Part shown: positions 1 to 8,736 of the stretch, piece after piece
Layout of the letters: each line of letters begins with the position of its first letter
How positions within the stretch are numbered: position 1 is the first letter of the stretch
Source of the DNA: Cupriavidus sp.
GTDB lineage: Bacteria; Pseudomonadota; Gammaproteobacteria; Burkholderiales; Burkholderiaceae
Direction of reading: 5' to 3'
Length of the DNA: 32,366 bases
Assembly (NCBI GenBank): GCA_031180665.1
Contig: JAPSLP010000044.1
Coordinates: 1-32,366 of the forward strand
The notes under the pieces: model-generated
Databases searched by the model: none
What the model was told of the DNA's origin: nothing
What the model saw: only the letters and a program-made list of their open reading frames with translations
Position numbers and translations under genes: made by a program

Positions 1-38
1 CGGCGCCTGCACGGGGCCTCTGAACGAGGGCAACCAAT

Positions 39-1319
39 ATGGCCACGGTCATCGATCGGCGGGAGAATGGCGGCAACAAGAGTGCGGTCAACAAGCAGCG
101 TTTCATCAAGCGTTACCGCGAGCAGATTCGGCAAGCCGTAGCGAAGGCGGTGTCCGGCCGGAAGATCATGGACATCGAACAGAGCGGGCAGGTGTCCATT
201 CCGGTCAAGGACATCTCCGAGCCGATCTTTCACCATGGCCAGGGTGGCAAGCGCGAGTGGATCCACCCCGGCAACAAGAAGTTCGTCCGCGGAGACAGTT
301 TCGACCGCCAGCAGCAAGGGGCGGGCGGAACCGGCTCCCGGGCGAGCGACTCGGGCGAGGGCGAGGACGATTTCGTCTTCACGCTCTCGCGCGAGGACTT
401 CCTCAATTTCTTCTTCGAGGACATGGCGCTGCCCGACATGGCAAAGCGCCATCTGGCCAAGATCGCGGAAGTGCGCAAGGTGCGCGCCGGCTTTTCGATC
501 GACGGCACGCCCTCGAACCTGTCGGTGCTGCGCACCATGCGCAGTTCGCTCGGCCGCCGCATCGCGCTGTCCGGGCCCTACCAGCGGCGCCTGCAGGCGC
601 TCGAGCAGCAGTACAGCGAGGTGCTCGAGGAAGAGGGGCCATATACGGCGCGCGCGCAGGAAATGATGAAGGAGATGCGCCATCTGCGCGCCTGCATCGA
701 CCGCGTGCCCTTCATCGAGAAGCTGGACCTGCGCTACAACAACCGCGTGCTGAAGAAGCGTCCGCAGGCGCAGGCGGTGATGTTCTGCCTGATGGACGTG
801 TCCGGCTCGATGGACGAGAGCCGCAAGGACCTGGCCAAGCGCTTCTTCATGCTGCTGTACCTGTTCCTGAAGCGGAACTACGAACGCATCGACGTCGTCT
901 TCATCCGCCACCATACGGTGGCCAAGGAAGTCGACGAGGAAGATTTCTTCCACTCGCGCGAATCGGGCGGCACGGTGGTCTCCAGCGCGCTCAAGCTGAT
1001 GGTCGACGTGATCCACAACCGCTACCCGGCCAGCCAGTGGAACATCTACTGCGCGCAGGCTTCGGACGGCGACAACTGGGCAGGCGATTCGGAGCTGTGC
1101 GGCCGGCTGCTGCGCGAGTCGATCCTGCCGCTGGTGCAGTACTACGCGTATGTCGAGGTCGCATCCGAGGAGCCGCAGAACCTGTGGGAGGAGTACATGA
1201 CGGTCAAGGGCGCGCACGAGAACTTCGCGATGCAGCGGATCATCGGCGCGGACGAGATCTATCCGGTGCTGCACGACCTGTTTCAAAAGAAGGCGGCCTG
1301 GCCGCACGCGGGGCGCTGA
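39..1319 (+). CDS. yeaH: YeaH/YhbH family (DUF444) stress protein with VWA-like domain
   Basis: This is a 426-residue DUF444 protein, the usual length for the YeaH/YhbH family. The N-terminal half is basic and charged, with a Gly/Ser-rich linker near residues 85-110. The C-terminal half is a von Willebrand A-like domain with a MIDAS-type D253-V-S-G-S motif that could bind a divalent metal. The ATG is preceded by GAGGG at 26-30 with good spacing. In many proteobacteria this gene sits between the kinase gene prkA and a spoVR gene, and the set is induced in stationary phase and starvation. Here spoVR follows 119 bp downstream. The upstream partner would lie left of the window and cannot be confirmed from the 38 bases present. 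The biochemical role of the family is poorly defined. The family call is firm; the function is inferred. Confidence 0.95.
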   Translation: MATVIDRRENGGNKSAVNKQRFIKRYREQIRQAVAKAVSGRKIMDIEQSGQVSIPVKDISEPIFHHGQGGKREWIHPGNKKFVRGDSFDRQQQGAGGTGSRASDSGEGEDDFVFTLSREDFLNFFFEDMALPDMAKRHLAKIAEVRKVRAGFSIDGTPSNLSVLRTMRSSLGRRIALSGPYQRRLQALEQQYSEVLEEEGPYTARAQEMMKEMRHLRACIDRVPFIEKLDLRYNNRVLKKRPQAQAVMFCLMDVSGSMDESRKDLAKRFFMLLYLFLKRNYERIDVVFIRHHTVAKEVDEEDFFHSRESGGTVVSSALKLMVDVIHNRYPASQWNIYCAQASDGDNWAGDSELCGRLLRESILPLVQYYAYVEVASEEPQNLWEEYMTVKGAHENFAMQRIIGADEIYPVLHDLFQKKAAWPHAGR

Positions 1320-1438
1320 TGCGTTGATGCGCCGGCGCACTGGTGCCCGAGGCATCGTCCATGCCGGGACACCACGTCGTCCGGGCCTTGGCTAACCGGC
1401 GGAGACGCGATGGCGATCCGCCGACATGGGGGTGGGAA

Positions 1439-2971
1439 ATGGCATACCTCTCTACCGGTTCGGAGTGGACCTTCGAACTGATCCAGCGGTACGACCGGGA
1501 GATCGCGCGCATTGCGGCCGATTTCGGCCTCGATACCTATCCCAACCAGATCGAAATCATCACCGCCGAGCAGATGCTCGACGCCTACGCCTCCGCGGGC
1601 CTGCCGGTGGGTTACAGCCACTGGTCCTACGGCAAGCATTTCCTCGCTTCCGAGCGCAGCTACCAGCGCGGCCACATGGGCCTGGCCTACGAGATCGTGA
1701 TCAACTCCAACCCCTGCATCGCCTACCTGATGGAGGAGAACACGATGCCGATGCAGGCGCTGACGATCGCGCACGCCTGCTATGGCCACAATGCCTTCTT
1801 CAAGGGCAACTACCTGTTCCGCACCTGGACCAACGCGGACGCCATCGTCGACTACCTGCTGTTCGCCAAGAACTACGTGGCCGAATGCGAGCAGCGTTAC
1901 GGCGAGCAGGAGGTCGAACTGCTGCTGGACTCCTGCCATGCGCTGCAGAACTACGGCGTGGATCGCTACAAGCGGCCGAAAAAGCTGTCGATCACCGAGG
2001 AGCAGGCGCGCCAGGCCGAGCGCGAGAACTACCTGCAGATGCAGGTCAACGATCTGTGGCGCACCTTGCCGAAGCACCGTTCGCATGCGCTGGTGACCGA
2101 CGACGAACCGCCCGAGACCGAGGCCACCTTCCCGCCGGAGCCGCAGGAGAACCTGCTGTACTTCATCGAGAAGAACGCGCCGAAGCTGCAGCCGTGGCAG
2201 CGCGAGATCGTGCGCATCGTGCGCAAGATCGCGCAGTACTTCTACCCGCAGCGGCAGACCAAGGTGATGAACGAGGGCTGGGCCACGTTCTGGCACTACA
2301 CCATCCTGCACGAGCTGTACGAGCAGGGGCTGGTCAACGACGCCTTCATGATGGAGCTGCTGCAGGCGCATACCAACGTCATCTACCAGCCGCCGTACCA
2401 CAGCCCTTATTACAGCGGACTCAATCCTTACACGCTGGGCTTCCTGATGTTCCAGGACTTGCGCCGCATGTGCGAACACCCGGACGAGGAGGATTATCGC
2501 TGGGCGCCGGAGATCGCCGGCAGCGACTGGCGCAAGACGCTGGACTTCGCCATGCGCAACTTCAAGGACGAGAGCTTTCTGCTGCAGTTCCTGTCCCCGC
2601 GCGTGATCCGCGAGCTCAAGCTGTTCTCGGTGCTGGACGACGACCGCGAAAGCAAGCTGCGCGTGACGGCGATCCACGACGACGAGGGCTATCGCCGCAT
2701 CCGGCAACTGCTGGCCAGCCAGTACGACCTGTCCAATATCGAGCCGAACATCCAGGTCACCAACGTCGACGTCGGCGGCGACCGCTCGCTGACGCTGCGC
2801 CATCTGCAGAGCGACCGCCGGCCGCTGGCGCAGAACTTCGAAGAGGTGATCCGCCATGTCACCCGGCTATGGGGCTTCACCGTGCGGCTCGAGGTGGTCT
2901 ACGAGGATGGCCGGCACGAGATCAAGTACGAATGCCGGCCGGAACGCAAGCACCACCGCAAGGCCGCATGA
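1439..2971 (+). CDS. spoVR: SpoVR family protein
   Basis: This is a SpoVR/YcgB family protein of 510 residues, the same length as E. coli YcgB when translation starts at the ATG at 1439 (MAYLSTGSEW). The frame is open back to 1343, but the extra 32 residues are Arg/Pro-rich and do not look like the family, so the internal ATG is preferred; its only Shine-Dalgarno is a G-rich run directly upstream. Conserved-looking stretches include the GYSHWSYGK region near residue 60 and the NEGWATFWHY motif near residue 280, which looks like a His/Glu metal-site motif. The gene forms one transcription unit with the DUF444 gene upstream, and a terminator hairpin follows at 3051-3090. SpoVR was named for a Bacillus spore-cortex phenotype; in non-spore-formers the DUF444-SpoVR pair is linked to stress and stationary phase, with no settled biochemical function. 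Confidence 0.93.
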   Translation: MAYLSTGSEWTFELIQRYDREIARIAADFGLDTYPNQIEIITAEQMLDAYASAGLPVGYSHWSYGKHFLASERSYQRGHMGLAYEIVINSNPCIAYLMEENTMPMQALTIAHACYGHNAFFKGNYLFRTWTNADAIVDYLLFAKNYVAECEQRYGEQEVELLLDSCHALQNYGVDRYKRPKKLSITEEQARQAERENYLQMQVNDLWRTLPKHRSHALVTDDEPPETEATFPPEPQENLLYFIEKNAPKLQPWQREIVRIVRKIAQYFYPQRQTKVMNEGWATFWHYTILHELYEQGLVNDAFMMELLQAHTNVIYQPPYHSPYYSGLNPYTLGFLMFQDLRRMCEHPDEEDYRWAPEIAGSDWRKTLDFAMRNFKDESFLLQFLSPRVIRELKLFSVLDDDRESKLRVTAIHDDEGYRRIRQLLASQYDLSNIEPNIQVTNVDVGGDRSLTLRHLQSDRRPLAQNFEEVIRHVTRLWGFTVRLEVVYEDGRHEIKYECRPERKHHRKAA

Positions 2972-3050
2972 GCGGACGAGAACGATCCGATAGATGATCC
3001 GATAGACGGTCCGGTCCCGCCGGCGGGATGCGCGGCCTGCTAAAGCCAGG

Positions 3051-3090
3051 GCGGGGATTTCAGCGCTGAAATCTCCGCTCGTTTCGTTTT
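3051..3090 (+). terminator. Rho-independent terminator after spoVR
   Basis: A near-perfect inverted repeat with 14-base arms (3051-3064 and 3065-3078, centred on GATTTCAGC/GCTGAAATC) has one mismatch that becomes a G-U pair in the + strand RNA. It is followed on the + strand by a T-rich stretch (TCGTTTCGTTTTG). It lies in the convergent gap between spoVR and the channel gene. No T run follows on the minus strand, so its main direction is to end the spoVR transcript. Confidence 0.7.
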
Positions 3091-3117
3091 GAAGCCCGAT
3101 CGCGTTGCCGGCCTCCC

Positions 3118-5394
3118 CTACGCAGCCCCCGTGCTTCCCTCGATCAGCGGCTTGACCTCGGCCGCGCCGCCGCCGTCGAGCTGCAGCGTCATGTACGGCG
3201 ACGCCATGCGGATGCCGGCCGCGTCGAACTTCTGCTTCAGCGTCGCGTTGAACGCCCGCGTGATGTCGAACTGCGCCAGCGGCAGCGTCTTGAACTGGGC
3301 CAGCACCACCGGGCCGGACGGGTCGAAGCGGTCCAGCCCGAGGATATCCAGCCCCGACAGCAGCCGGTGCGCGAAACGGATGTCCTGTGCGATCTCGTCG
3401 CCGGCCTCGCGGATCAACGCCATCGCGCGGTCCAGGTCGCTGTCGTAGCGCAGGCCGATATTGAAGACCGCGAAGGCATGGCCACGCGACAGGTTCTTGA
3501 TCGCCTTGATCTGGCTGTACGGCAGCACATGCAGCGCGCCCTTGCCGTCGCGCAGCTTGATGGTGCGGATCGTCATGCCCTCGACCGTGCCGCTGTGGTC
3601 TGGCAGCTCGACCACGTCTCCGATCGCAATCGAGTCCTCGATCACGATGAACAGCCCCGTGATCAGATCTTGCACCAGCGTTTGCGCGCCGAACCCGATG
3701 GCCAGGCCGACCACGCCGGCGCCGGCGATCAGCGGCGTCACGTTGACGCCGAGGTTGGCCAGCACCGCGATCAGCGCCATCACCAGCAGGGCGACGAACA
3801 CCGCATTGCGCAGCAGCGGCAGGATGGTGCGGGCGCGCATGCTGGGCGGCTGCCCGCGCCCGTGCCCAGGCGATAGCGCCTGCGTGATGGCGGTGTCGAT
3901 GACCAGCCAGAACAGCCAGGACAGCAGCACCGCGGCCAGCGCACCGAATACCGCGTCGGCGAAGCGGCGGCCCAGCGCGGTCGAATGCATCAGATGCAGC
4001 AGCGAATTGCCCCAGACACGGCTGGCGAGCTCCAGAAAGCCGAGCCAGATCGCCAGGCGCAGCAGCGCCACGGCAAACCGCCCGAAGCGGGCCAGATAGG
4101 CCGAACGCCGCTGCCAGCGCGGCCGCGGCGCGTGCCGGGTTGCCTGGGGGGAGCGGCCCGTGATTACGGTCAATGCCAGCGCACCGACCAGCAGCGCAAC
4201 CGTCAGGATGGTCCTGCCCAGATAGTCGTCGGCGTGGCCGGCGGCGAGCAGGGTGCCGACCACCGAGGCGAACACCACCGCCAGCACCGGCAGGTGCCAG
4301 GTGCCGCCGGCCAGCCGCAACACATCGGTGATGGCCGGATGGGCCTGGCGGAACGAAAGCGGGCGGTTGGCGATCAGGTGGCCGATCTGCCGGCGAAAAC
4401 GCAGGCAGAACCAGGCCATCAGCAGTGCCGCGGCGATGTTGGACAGATTGGCGGTCACCGCGGACAGGTTGACGCCGAGCGCGGCGATCACGCGGGCGTT
4501 GGTCGCGGCGTCGCCAAGCGCCGCCAGCGAGCCGATCGCGAACAGTACCGGGCGCGAGTGCTGGTGCAGGTCGTGGACCGCGCGCCGCCGGTGCGCGGTA
4601 TTGAAGACCGCGAACAGCGTCTGCGAAATCGCCGAGAGCACCGCGCCGGCGACCAGCGCGTAGGACACCGCCAGCGCGGCGACTCCGGCCGGTACCAGAT
4701 GCAGCGCCAGGGCGCGCACGATCCAGATCGAGACGCCGAAGGCGATCGCCCACGGGCCGACCCGGCGCAGCATGAAGATGCCGACGTCCGTCCACGACGG
4801 CACGGTGGGCAACTGGACCCGATCGACCGGCCGCATCAGCCGTCCCCGCACGCGCCGCGCCAGTTCGTGCAGCAACCAGCCGCCCACGGCCCAGCCCGCC
4901 AGCACCGCGGCGAACAGCTGCGCCGATCGCGGCGCGCTGCCGCGTCCGTGTTCGGTCAGCGCCTGCTGCCATTCTTCCCCGGCAAAGCGCAGGCGCCAGC
5001 TCCAGTAGCGCCACGGTCCCTGATCCTTGCCGAGCCGGTCGTCGACCTGCTCGACCGCTTCGGCCAGCGCGCCGACCAGTCCGGCGGCCTCGGCGTCCGA
5101 GGCGGCGGTGGCCGCCGGGGCCGCCGCCGCCAACGCACCGAGGCCCTCACGCACCGCCCGCAGCTGGCCGACCAGCGCGGCGCGCTGCTGGTCGTTCTGC
5201 AGCGTCTCGATGACCTGGTCCAGCGATTGCGCCAGCGGCACGCTGGGCGCGGCCTCGGAGGCGGGCGCCGACTTGCCGGCCGGGGGATGGGCGGCGGGCT
5301 GGCCCAGCGGCGCCGCAGCGCCGGCGAGAGGCACGGCGCCGATCGCGCAGAGCCAGAACAGCGCCAGCCATAGCAGTTGACATCGCAGTTTCAT
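3118..5394 (-). CDS. Large MscS-family mechanosensitive ion channel (YbiO-like)
   Basis: The protein has 758 residues, close to E. coli YbiO (741) and far longer than MscS (286). The start at 5394 gives a clear signal peptide (MKLRCQLLWLALFWLCAIG...) with GAGG about 10 bases upstream; the frame is open to 5526, but the extra 44 residues are Arg-rich and lack signal features. A periplasmic region with Gln/Ala-rich, probably coiled-coil stretches (about 35-150) precedes many hydrophobic segments. Around residues 545-585 is the MscS pore and beta domain signature (GAGVVGLAIGFGAQTLVQD, then a conserved IEDSIAIGDVVEL), followed by the cytoplasmic vestibule domain. The expected role is a tension-gated inner-membrane channel that releases solutes on hypo-osmotic shock. 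It is divergent from the EF-G gene, with 222 bp between them. Confidence 0.9.
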   Translation of the reverse strand: MKLRCQLLWLALFWLCAIGAVPLAGAAAPLGQPAAHPPAGKSAPASEAAPSVPLAQSLDQVIETLQNDQQRAALVGQLRAVREGLGALAAAAPAATAASDAEAAGLVGALAEAVEQVDDRLGKDQGPWRYWSWRLRFAGEEWQQALTEHGRGSAPRSAQLFAAVLAGWAVGGWLLHELARRVRGRLMRPVDRVQLPTVPSWTDVGIFMLRRVGPWAIAFGVSIWIVRALALHLVPAGVAALAVSYALVAGAVLSAISQTLFAVFNTAHRRRAVHDLHQHSRPVLFAIGSLAALGDAATNARVIAALGVNLSAVTANLSNIAAALLMAWFCLRFRRQIGHLIANRPLSFRQAHPAITDVLRLAGGTWHLPVLAVVFASVVGTLLAAGHADDYLGRTILTVALLVGALALTVITGRSPQATRHAPRPRWQRRSAYLARFGRFAVALLRLAIWLGFLELASRVWGNSLLHLMHSTALGRRFADAVFGALAAVLLSWLFWLVIDTAITQALSPGHGRGQPPSMRARTILPLLRNAVFVALLVMALIAVLANLGVNVTPLIAGAGVVGLAIGFGAQTLVQDLITGLFIVIEDSIAIGDVVELPDHSGTVEGMTIRTIKLRDGKGALHVLPYSQIKAIKNLSRGHAFAVFNIGLRYDSDLDRAMALIREAGDEIAQDIRFAHRLLSGLDILGLDRFDPSGPVVLAQFKTLPLAQFDITRAFNATLKQKFDAAGIRMASPYMTLQLDGGGAAEVKPLIEGSTGAA

Positions 5395-5441
5395 CGTCGC
5401 GGAGCCTCGTCGAAACCGGTGCTCGGCCCGGTCGGAGGGCC

Positions 5442-5473
5442 GCCATGGGCGCACTGTAACCGATGCCCATGGC
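5442..5473. promoter_or_regulatory. Inverted repeat upstream of the channel gene (possible operator)
   Basis: A perfect 9-bp inverted repeat (GCCATGGGC at 5442-5450, GCCCATGGC at 5465-5473) is separated by 14 bp. It lies 48-79 bp upstream of the channel start in the divergent gap with the EF-G gene. It may be a regulator site or a 5'-leader hairpin. No regulator is known for it, and such repeats occur by chance in GC-rich DNA. Confidence 0.25.
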
Positions 5474-5616
5474 CGGGACGACCCGTGTCCGTCCGACGCC
5501 GCGCAGCCGCCAATGCCGGGCTGCACGCAACCTCGCCGATAGTGCTACTCTAAATCCCCTCATTTCTCCGACTCTTCTTTCAGGTTCTACTCAGGCCCCT
5601 AACTCAGGAGATTGTC

Positions 5617-7722
5617 GTGGCCCGCAAAACTCCCATCGAGCGCTATCGCAATATCGGCATCAGTGCGCATATCGACGCCGGCAAGACGACCACGACGGAA
5701 CGCATCCTGTTCTACACGGGCGTCAGCCACAAGCTGGGCGAGGTCCACGAAGGCGCCGCCACCATGGACTGGATGGAACAGGAGCAGGAGCGCGGCATCA
5801 CCATCACGTCGGCCGCCACCACGGTGTTCTGGAAGGGCATGGCCGGCAAATATCCCGAGCACCGGATCAACATCATCGACACCCCCGGGCACGTCGACTT
5901 CACCATCGAGGTCGAGCGCTCGATGCGCGTGCTCGACGGCGCGGTGATGGTCTACGACGCGGTCGGCGGCGTGCAGCCGCAATCGGAGACGGTCTGGCGC
6001 CAGGCCAACAAGTACGGCGTGCCGCGGCTGGCCTTCGTCAACAAGATGGACCGCGTCGGCGCCGACTTCTTCCGCGTGCGCGAGCAGATCGCCGAGCGCC
6101 TGAAGGGTGTGGCGGTGCCGGTGCAGATCCCCATCGGCGCCGAGGACCACTTCCTTGGCGTGGTCGACCTGGTGCGCATGCAGGCCATCGTCTGGGACGA
6201 GGCCAGCCAGGGCGTGCGTTTCGAATACCGCGAGATTCCTGCCGAGCTGGTCGACGCCGCGCAGCTGTGGCGCGAGCGGATGGTCGAGGCCGCGGCCGAG
6301 GCCAACGAGTCGCTGCTGGAGAAATACCTCGGCGGCCAGCCGCTGAGCGAGGACGAGATCAAGGCCGGCTTGCGTCAGCGCACCGTCGCCAACGAGATCG
6401 TGCCGATGCTGTGCGGCAGCGCGTTCAAGAACAAGGGCGTGCAGGCGATGCTCGACGCAGTGGTCGACTATCTGCCCTCGCCCGCCGACGTGCCGGCGAT
6501 CCGCGGCCATACCGAGGACGATCGCGATGCCGAGCGCCATCCGAGCGACGACGAGCCGTTCTCCGCGCTGGCCTTCAAGATCATGACCGACCCGTTCGTC
6601 GGCCAGCTGATCTTCTTTCGCGTGTACTCCGGCGTGGTCAATTCGGGCGACACCGTCTACAACCCCGTCAAGGGCAAGCGCGAACGCCTGGGCCGCATCC
6701 TGCAGATGCATGCCAACACGCGCAACGAGATCAAGGAAGTGCGAGCGGGCGACATCGCCGCGGCCGTGGGCCTGAAGGAAGCGACCACCGGCGACACGCT
6801 GTGCGATCCGGCCAACGTGATCATCCTCGAGCGGATGACCTTCCCCGAGCCGGTGATCTCGCAGGCGGTGGAGCCCAGGACCAAGGCCGACCAGGAGAAG
6901 ATGGGCGTGGCGCTGAACCGCCTGGCGCAGGAAGACCCGTCGTTTCGCGTCAAGACCGACGAGGAATCGGGCCAGACCATCATCTCCGGCATGGGCGAGC
7001 TGCACCTCGAAATCCTGGTCGACCGGATGAAGCGCGAGTTCGGCGTCGAGGCGACCGTCGGCAAGCCGCAGGTCGCCTATCGCGAGACCATCCGCCAGGC
7101 GATCAAGGGCGTCGAGGGCAAGTTCGTCAAGCAGTCGGGCGGCCGCGGCCAGTACGGCCATGTGGTGATCGACCTGGAGCCGCAGCCGCAGGGCAAGGGC
7201 TACGAGTTCGTCGATGCGATCAAGGGCGGCGTGATCCCGCGCGAGTTCATCCCGGCGGTCGACAAGGGCATTCAGGAGACCCTCAATGCCGGCGTGCTGG
7301 CCGGCTTCCCGGTGGTGGACGTCAAGGTCACGCTGGTGTTCGGCTCGTACCACGAGGTCGATTCCAACGAGAACGCGTACCGGATGGCGGGCTCGATGGC
7401 CTTCAAGGACGGCATGCGGCGCGCGCGTCCGGTGCTGCTCGAGCCGATGATGGCGGTCGAGGTCGAGACGCCGGAGGAGTTCACCGGCAACGTGATGGGC
7501 GATCTGTCGTCGCGGCGCGGCATCGTGCACGGCATGGACGAGATCGCCGGCGGCGGCGGCAAGCTGGTGCGCGCCGAGGTGCCGCTGGCGGAGATGTTCG
7601 GCTACTCGACCTCGCTGCGCTCGCTGACCCAGGGCCGAGCGACCTACACGATGGAGTTCAAGCACTACGCCGAGGCGCCGGCCAACGTCGCCGACGCGGT
7701 GGTCAACGCGCGCCGGCAATAG
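5617..7722 (+). CDS. fusA: Translation elongation factor G (stand-alone second copy)
   Basis: This is a complete 701-residue EF-G, the GTPase that drives tRNA-mRNA translocation and, with RRF, ribosome recycling. All G motifs are present: AHIDAGKTT (residues 17-25), RGIT in switch I, DTPGHVDF and NKMD. Domains II-V follow at normal length, including the domain IV loop near GGRGQYGHV. The start is GTG, with CAGGAG at 5605-5610 at ideal spacing; no upstream in-frame ATG fits. The usual bacterial fusA lies in the str operon with rpsL, rpsG and tuf. None of these genes is here, and the neighbours are a channel gene (divergent) and a crotonase (convergent). It is therefore probably the second EF-G found in many Burkholderiales (fusA2). 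Whether it specialises in recycling or conditional expression cannot be read from the sequence. Confidence 0.95.
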   Translation: MARKTPIERYRNIGISAHIDAGKTTTTERILFYTGVSHKLGEVHEGAATMDWMEQEQERGITITSAATTVFWKGMAGKYPEHRINIIDTPGHVDFTIEVERSMRVLDGAVMVYDAVGGVQPQSETVWRQANKYGVPRLAFVNKMDRVGADFFRVREQIAERLKGVAVPVQIPIGAEDHFLGVVDLVRMQAIVWDEASQGVRFEYREIPAELVDAAQLWRERMVEAAAEANESLLEKYLGGQPLSEDEIKAGLRQRTVANEIVPMLCGSAFKNKGVQAMLDAVVDYLPSPADVPAIRGHTEDDRDAERHPSDDEPFSALAFKIMTDPFVGQLIFFRVYSGVVNSGDTVYNPVKGKRERLGRILQMHANTRNEIKEVRAGDIAAAVGLKEATTGDTLCDPANVIILERMTFPEPVISQAVEPRTKADQEKMGVALNRLAQEDPSFRVKTDEESGQTIISGMGELHLEILVDRMKREFGVEATVGKPQVAYRETIRQAIKGVEGKFVKQSGGRGQYGHVVIDLEPQPQGKGYEFVDAIKGGVIPREFIPAVDKGIQETLNAGVLAGFPVVDVKVTLVFGSYHEVDSNENAYRMAGSMAFKDGMRRARPVLLEPMMAVEVETPEEFTGNVMGDLSSRRGIVHGMDEIAGGGGKLVRAEVPLAEMFGYSTSLRSLTQGRATYTMEFKHYAEAPANVADAVVNARRQ

Positions 7723-7725
7723 TCG

Positions 7726-7800
7726 TCGAACGAACGCCGCTCGAACGAACGCCGCTCAAACGAAGGGCGCCCGAACGAACGGCGCTCAAACGAAGGGCGG
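7726..7800. repeat. 15-bp tandem repeat, five units, overlapping the end of the crotonase gene
   Basis: Five contiguous 15-bp units lie at 7726-7740, 7741-7755, 7756-7770, 7771-7785 and 7786-7800. Units 1 and 2 are identical (TCGAACGAACGCCGC); units 3 and 5 are TCAAACGAAGGGCG plus one variable base; unit 4 is a hybrid. On the minus strand each unit is five codons. Unit 5 encodes the last residues and TGA stop of the crotonase, and unit 3 also carries an in-frame TGA, while units 1, 2 and 4 have an Arg codon there. The array fills the convergent gap after the EF-G gene. Confidence 0.85.
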
Positions 7801-8655
7801 CTCGCTCTGCCAGTCGAAGAAGTCCGGCATGTCGCGCGACACGGTCTGCGGGAACGCGGCCGGCCGCTTCTGCAGGAAGGCCTCGACGCCTTCCTTCGCG
7901 TCCGGCGAGCGCCCGCGCGACTGGATCGCGCGGCTGTCGAGCTTGTGCGCCTCCATCGGATGCGCGGCGCCCGCCATCCGCCAGATCATCTGCCGCGAGA
8001 TGGCGACCGACACCGGCGCGGCGTTGTCCGCGATCTCGCGCGCCAGCGCATAGGCTGCCGGCAACAGCTCGTCCGGGGCATGCAGCGAGCGCACCAGGCC
8101 GCGCTCCAGCGCCTCCTGGGCCGGGAACACGCGGCCGGTGTAGCACCACTCCAGCGCGGTCGAGATGCCGACCACGCGCGACAGGAACCAGGACGAGGCC
8201 GCCTCCGGCGTGATACCGCGGCGCGAGAACACGAAGCCGAACTTGGCTCCGGTCGAGGCCAGCCGGATATCCATCGGCAGCTGCATCGTCACGCCGATGC
8301 CGACGGCGGCGCCGTTGATCGCGCCGATCACCGGCTTCAGGCTGCGGTAGATCCGCAGCGCCACGCGCCCGCCCCCGTCGCGGTGCGGCGCGTCGGCCGG
8401 CGCGCCATAGCGCTTTTCGAAATCGAAGGTCGAGCCGCCCGAGGACAGGTCGGCGCCGGCGCAGAAGGCGCGTCCCGCGCCCGTCACCACCACCGCCCTC
8501 ACCGCATCGTCGGCGTCGGTGGCATCGAAGGCCGCGATCAGCTCCTGCATCATCTGCGCGTTGAACGTATTCATCTGTTCCGGCCGGTGCAGCGTGATGG
8601 TGGCGATGCCGTCGGCGACGGCGTAGCGCAGCGTTTCGAACTGGGACGGGTGCAT
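7786..8655 (-). CDS. Crotonase-fold enoyl-CoA hydratase/isomerase family protein
   Basis: The protein has 289 residues from the ATG at 8655, which has GGAG 6-9 bases upstream; an ATG at 8679 would add eight residues. The crotonase signature is clear: the oxyanion-hole segment GAGRAFCAGADLS (59-71) and INGAAVGIG (113-121). The two glutamates that catalyse hydration in classical enoyl-CoA hydratase appear replaced, by T123 and F143 in my hand alignment. A glutamate is present in GITPEAASSW (E151), the place used by delta3,delta2-enoyl-CoA isomerases such as ECI2 (Asp in PaaG). Double-bond isomerisation of an acyl-CoA is therefore more likely than hydration. The gene follows the histidine-phosphatase gene by 81 bp on the same strand and probably shares its transcript. 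Its 3' end lies in a 15-bp repeat array. Confidence 0.9.
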   Translation of the reverse strand: MHPSQFETLRYAVADGIATITLHRPEQMNTFNAQMMQELIAAFDATDADDAVRAVVVTGAGRAFCAGADLSSGGSTFDFEKRYGAPADAPHRDGGGRVALRIYRSLKPVIGAINGAAVGIGVTMQLPMDIRLASTGAKFGFVFSRRGITPEAASSWFLSRVVGISTALEWCYTGRVFPAQEALERGLVRSLHAPDELLPAAYALAREIADNAAPVSVAISRQMIWRMAGAAHPMEAHKLDSRAIQSRGRSPDAKEGVEAFLQKRPAAFPQTVSRDMPDFFDWQSEPPFV

Positions 8656-8736
8656 GGGGGCTCCGAGGTTGTCGATCAATGCCGGGAAGGTCGCGGGGGC
8701 TGCTGGCGGGCGCTGGCGTTGCCGGAGCCGTCCTGC

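Noticed and set aside
1..38. End of a PrkA kinase gene upstream of the DUF444 gene
   Set aside because: Expected from the known cluster, but 38 bases do not allow the frame or protein to be recognised.
7726..7800. CRISPR-like array
   Set aside because: The 15-bp units are contiguous with no spacers and overlap a gene end; it is a simple tandem repeat.
5463..8213. A 916-codon open frame overlapping the EF-G gene
   Set aside because: Low-complexity Arg/Gly/Ala translation in another frame of a strongly conserved gene; typical of GC-rich shadows.
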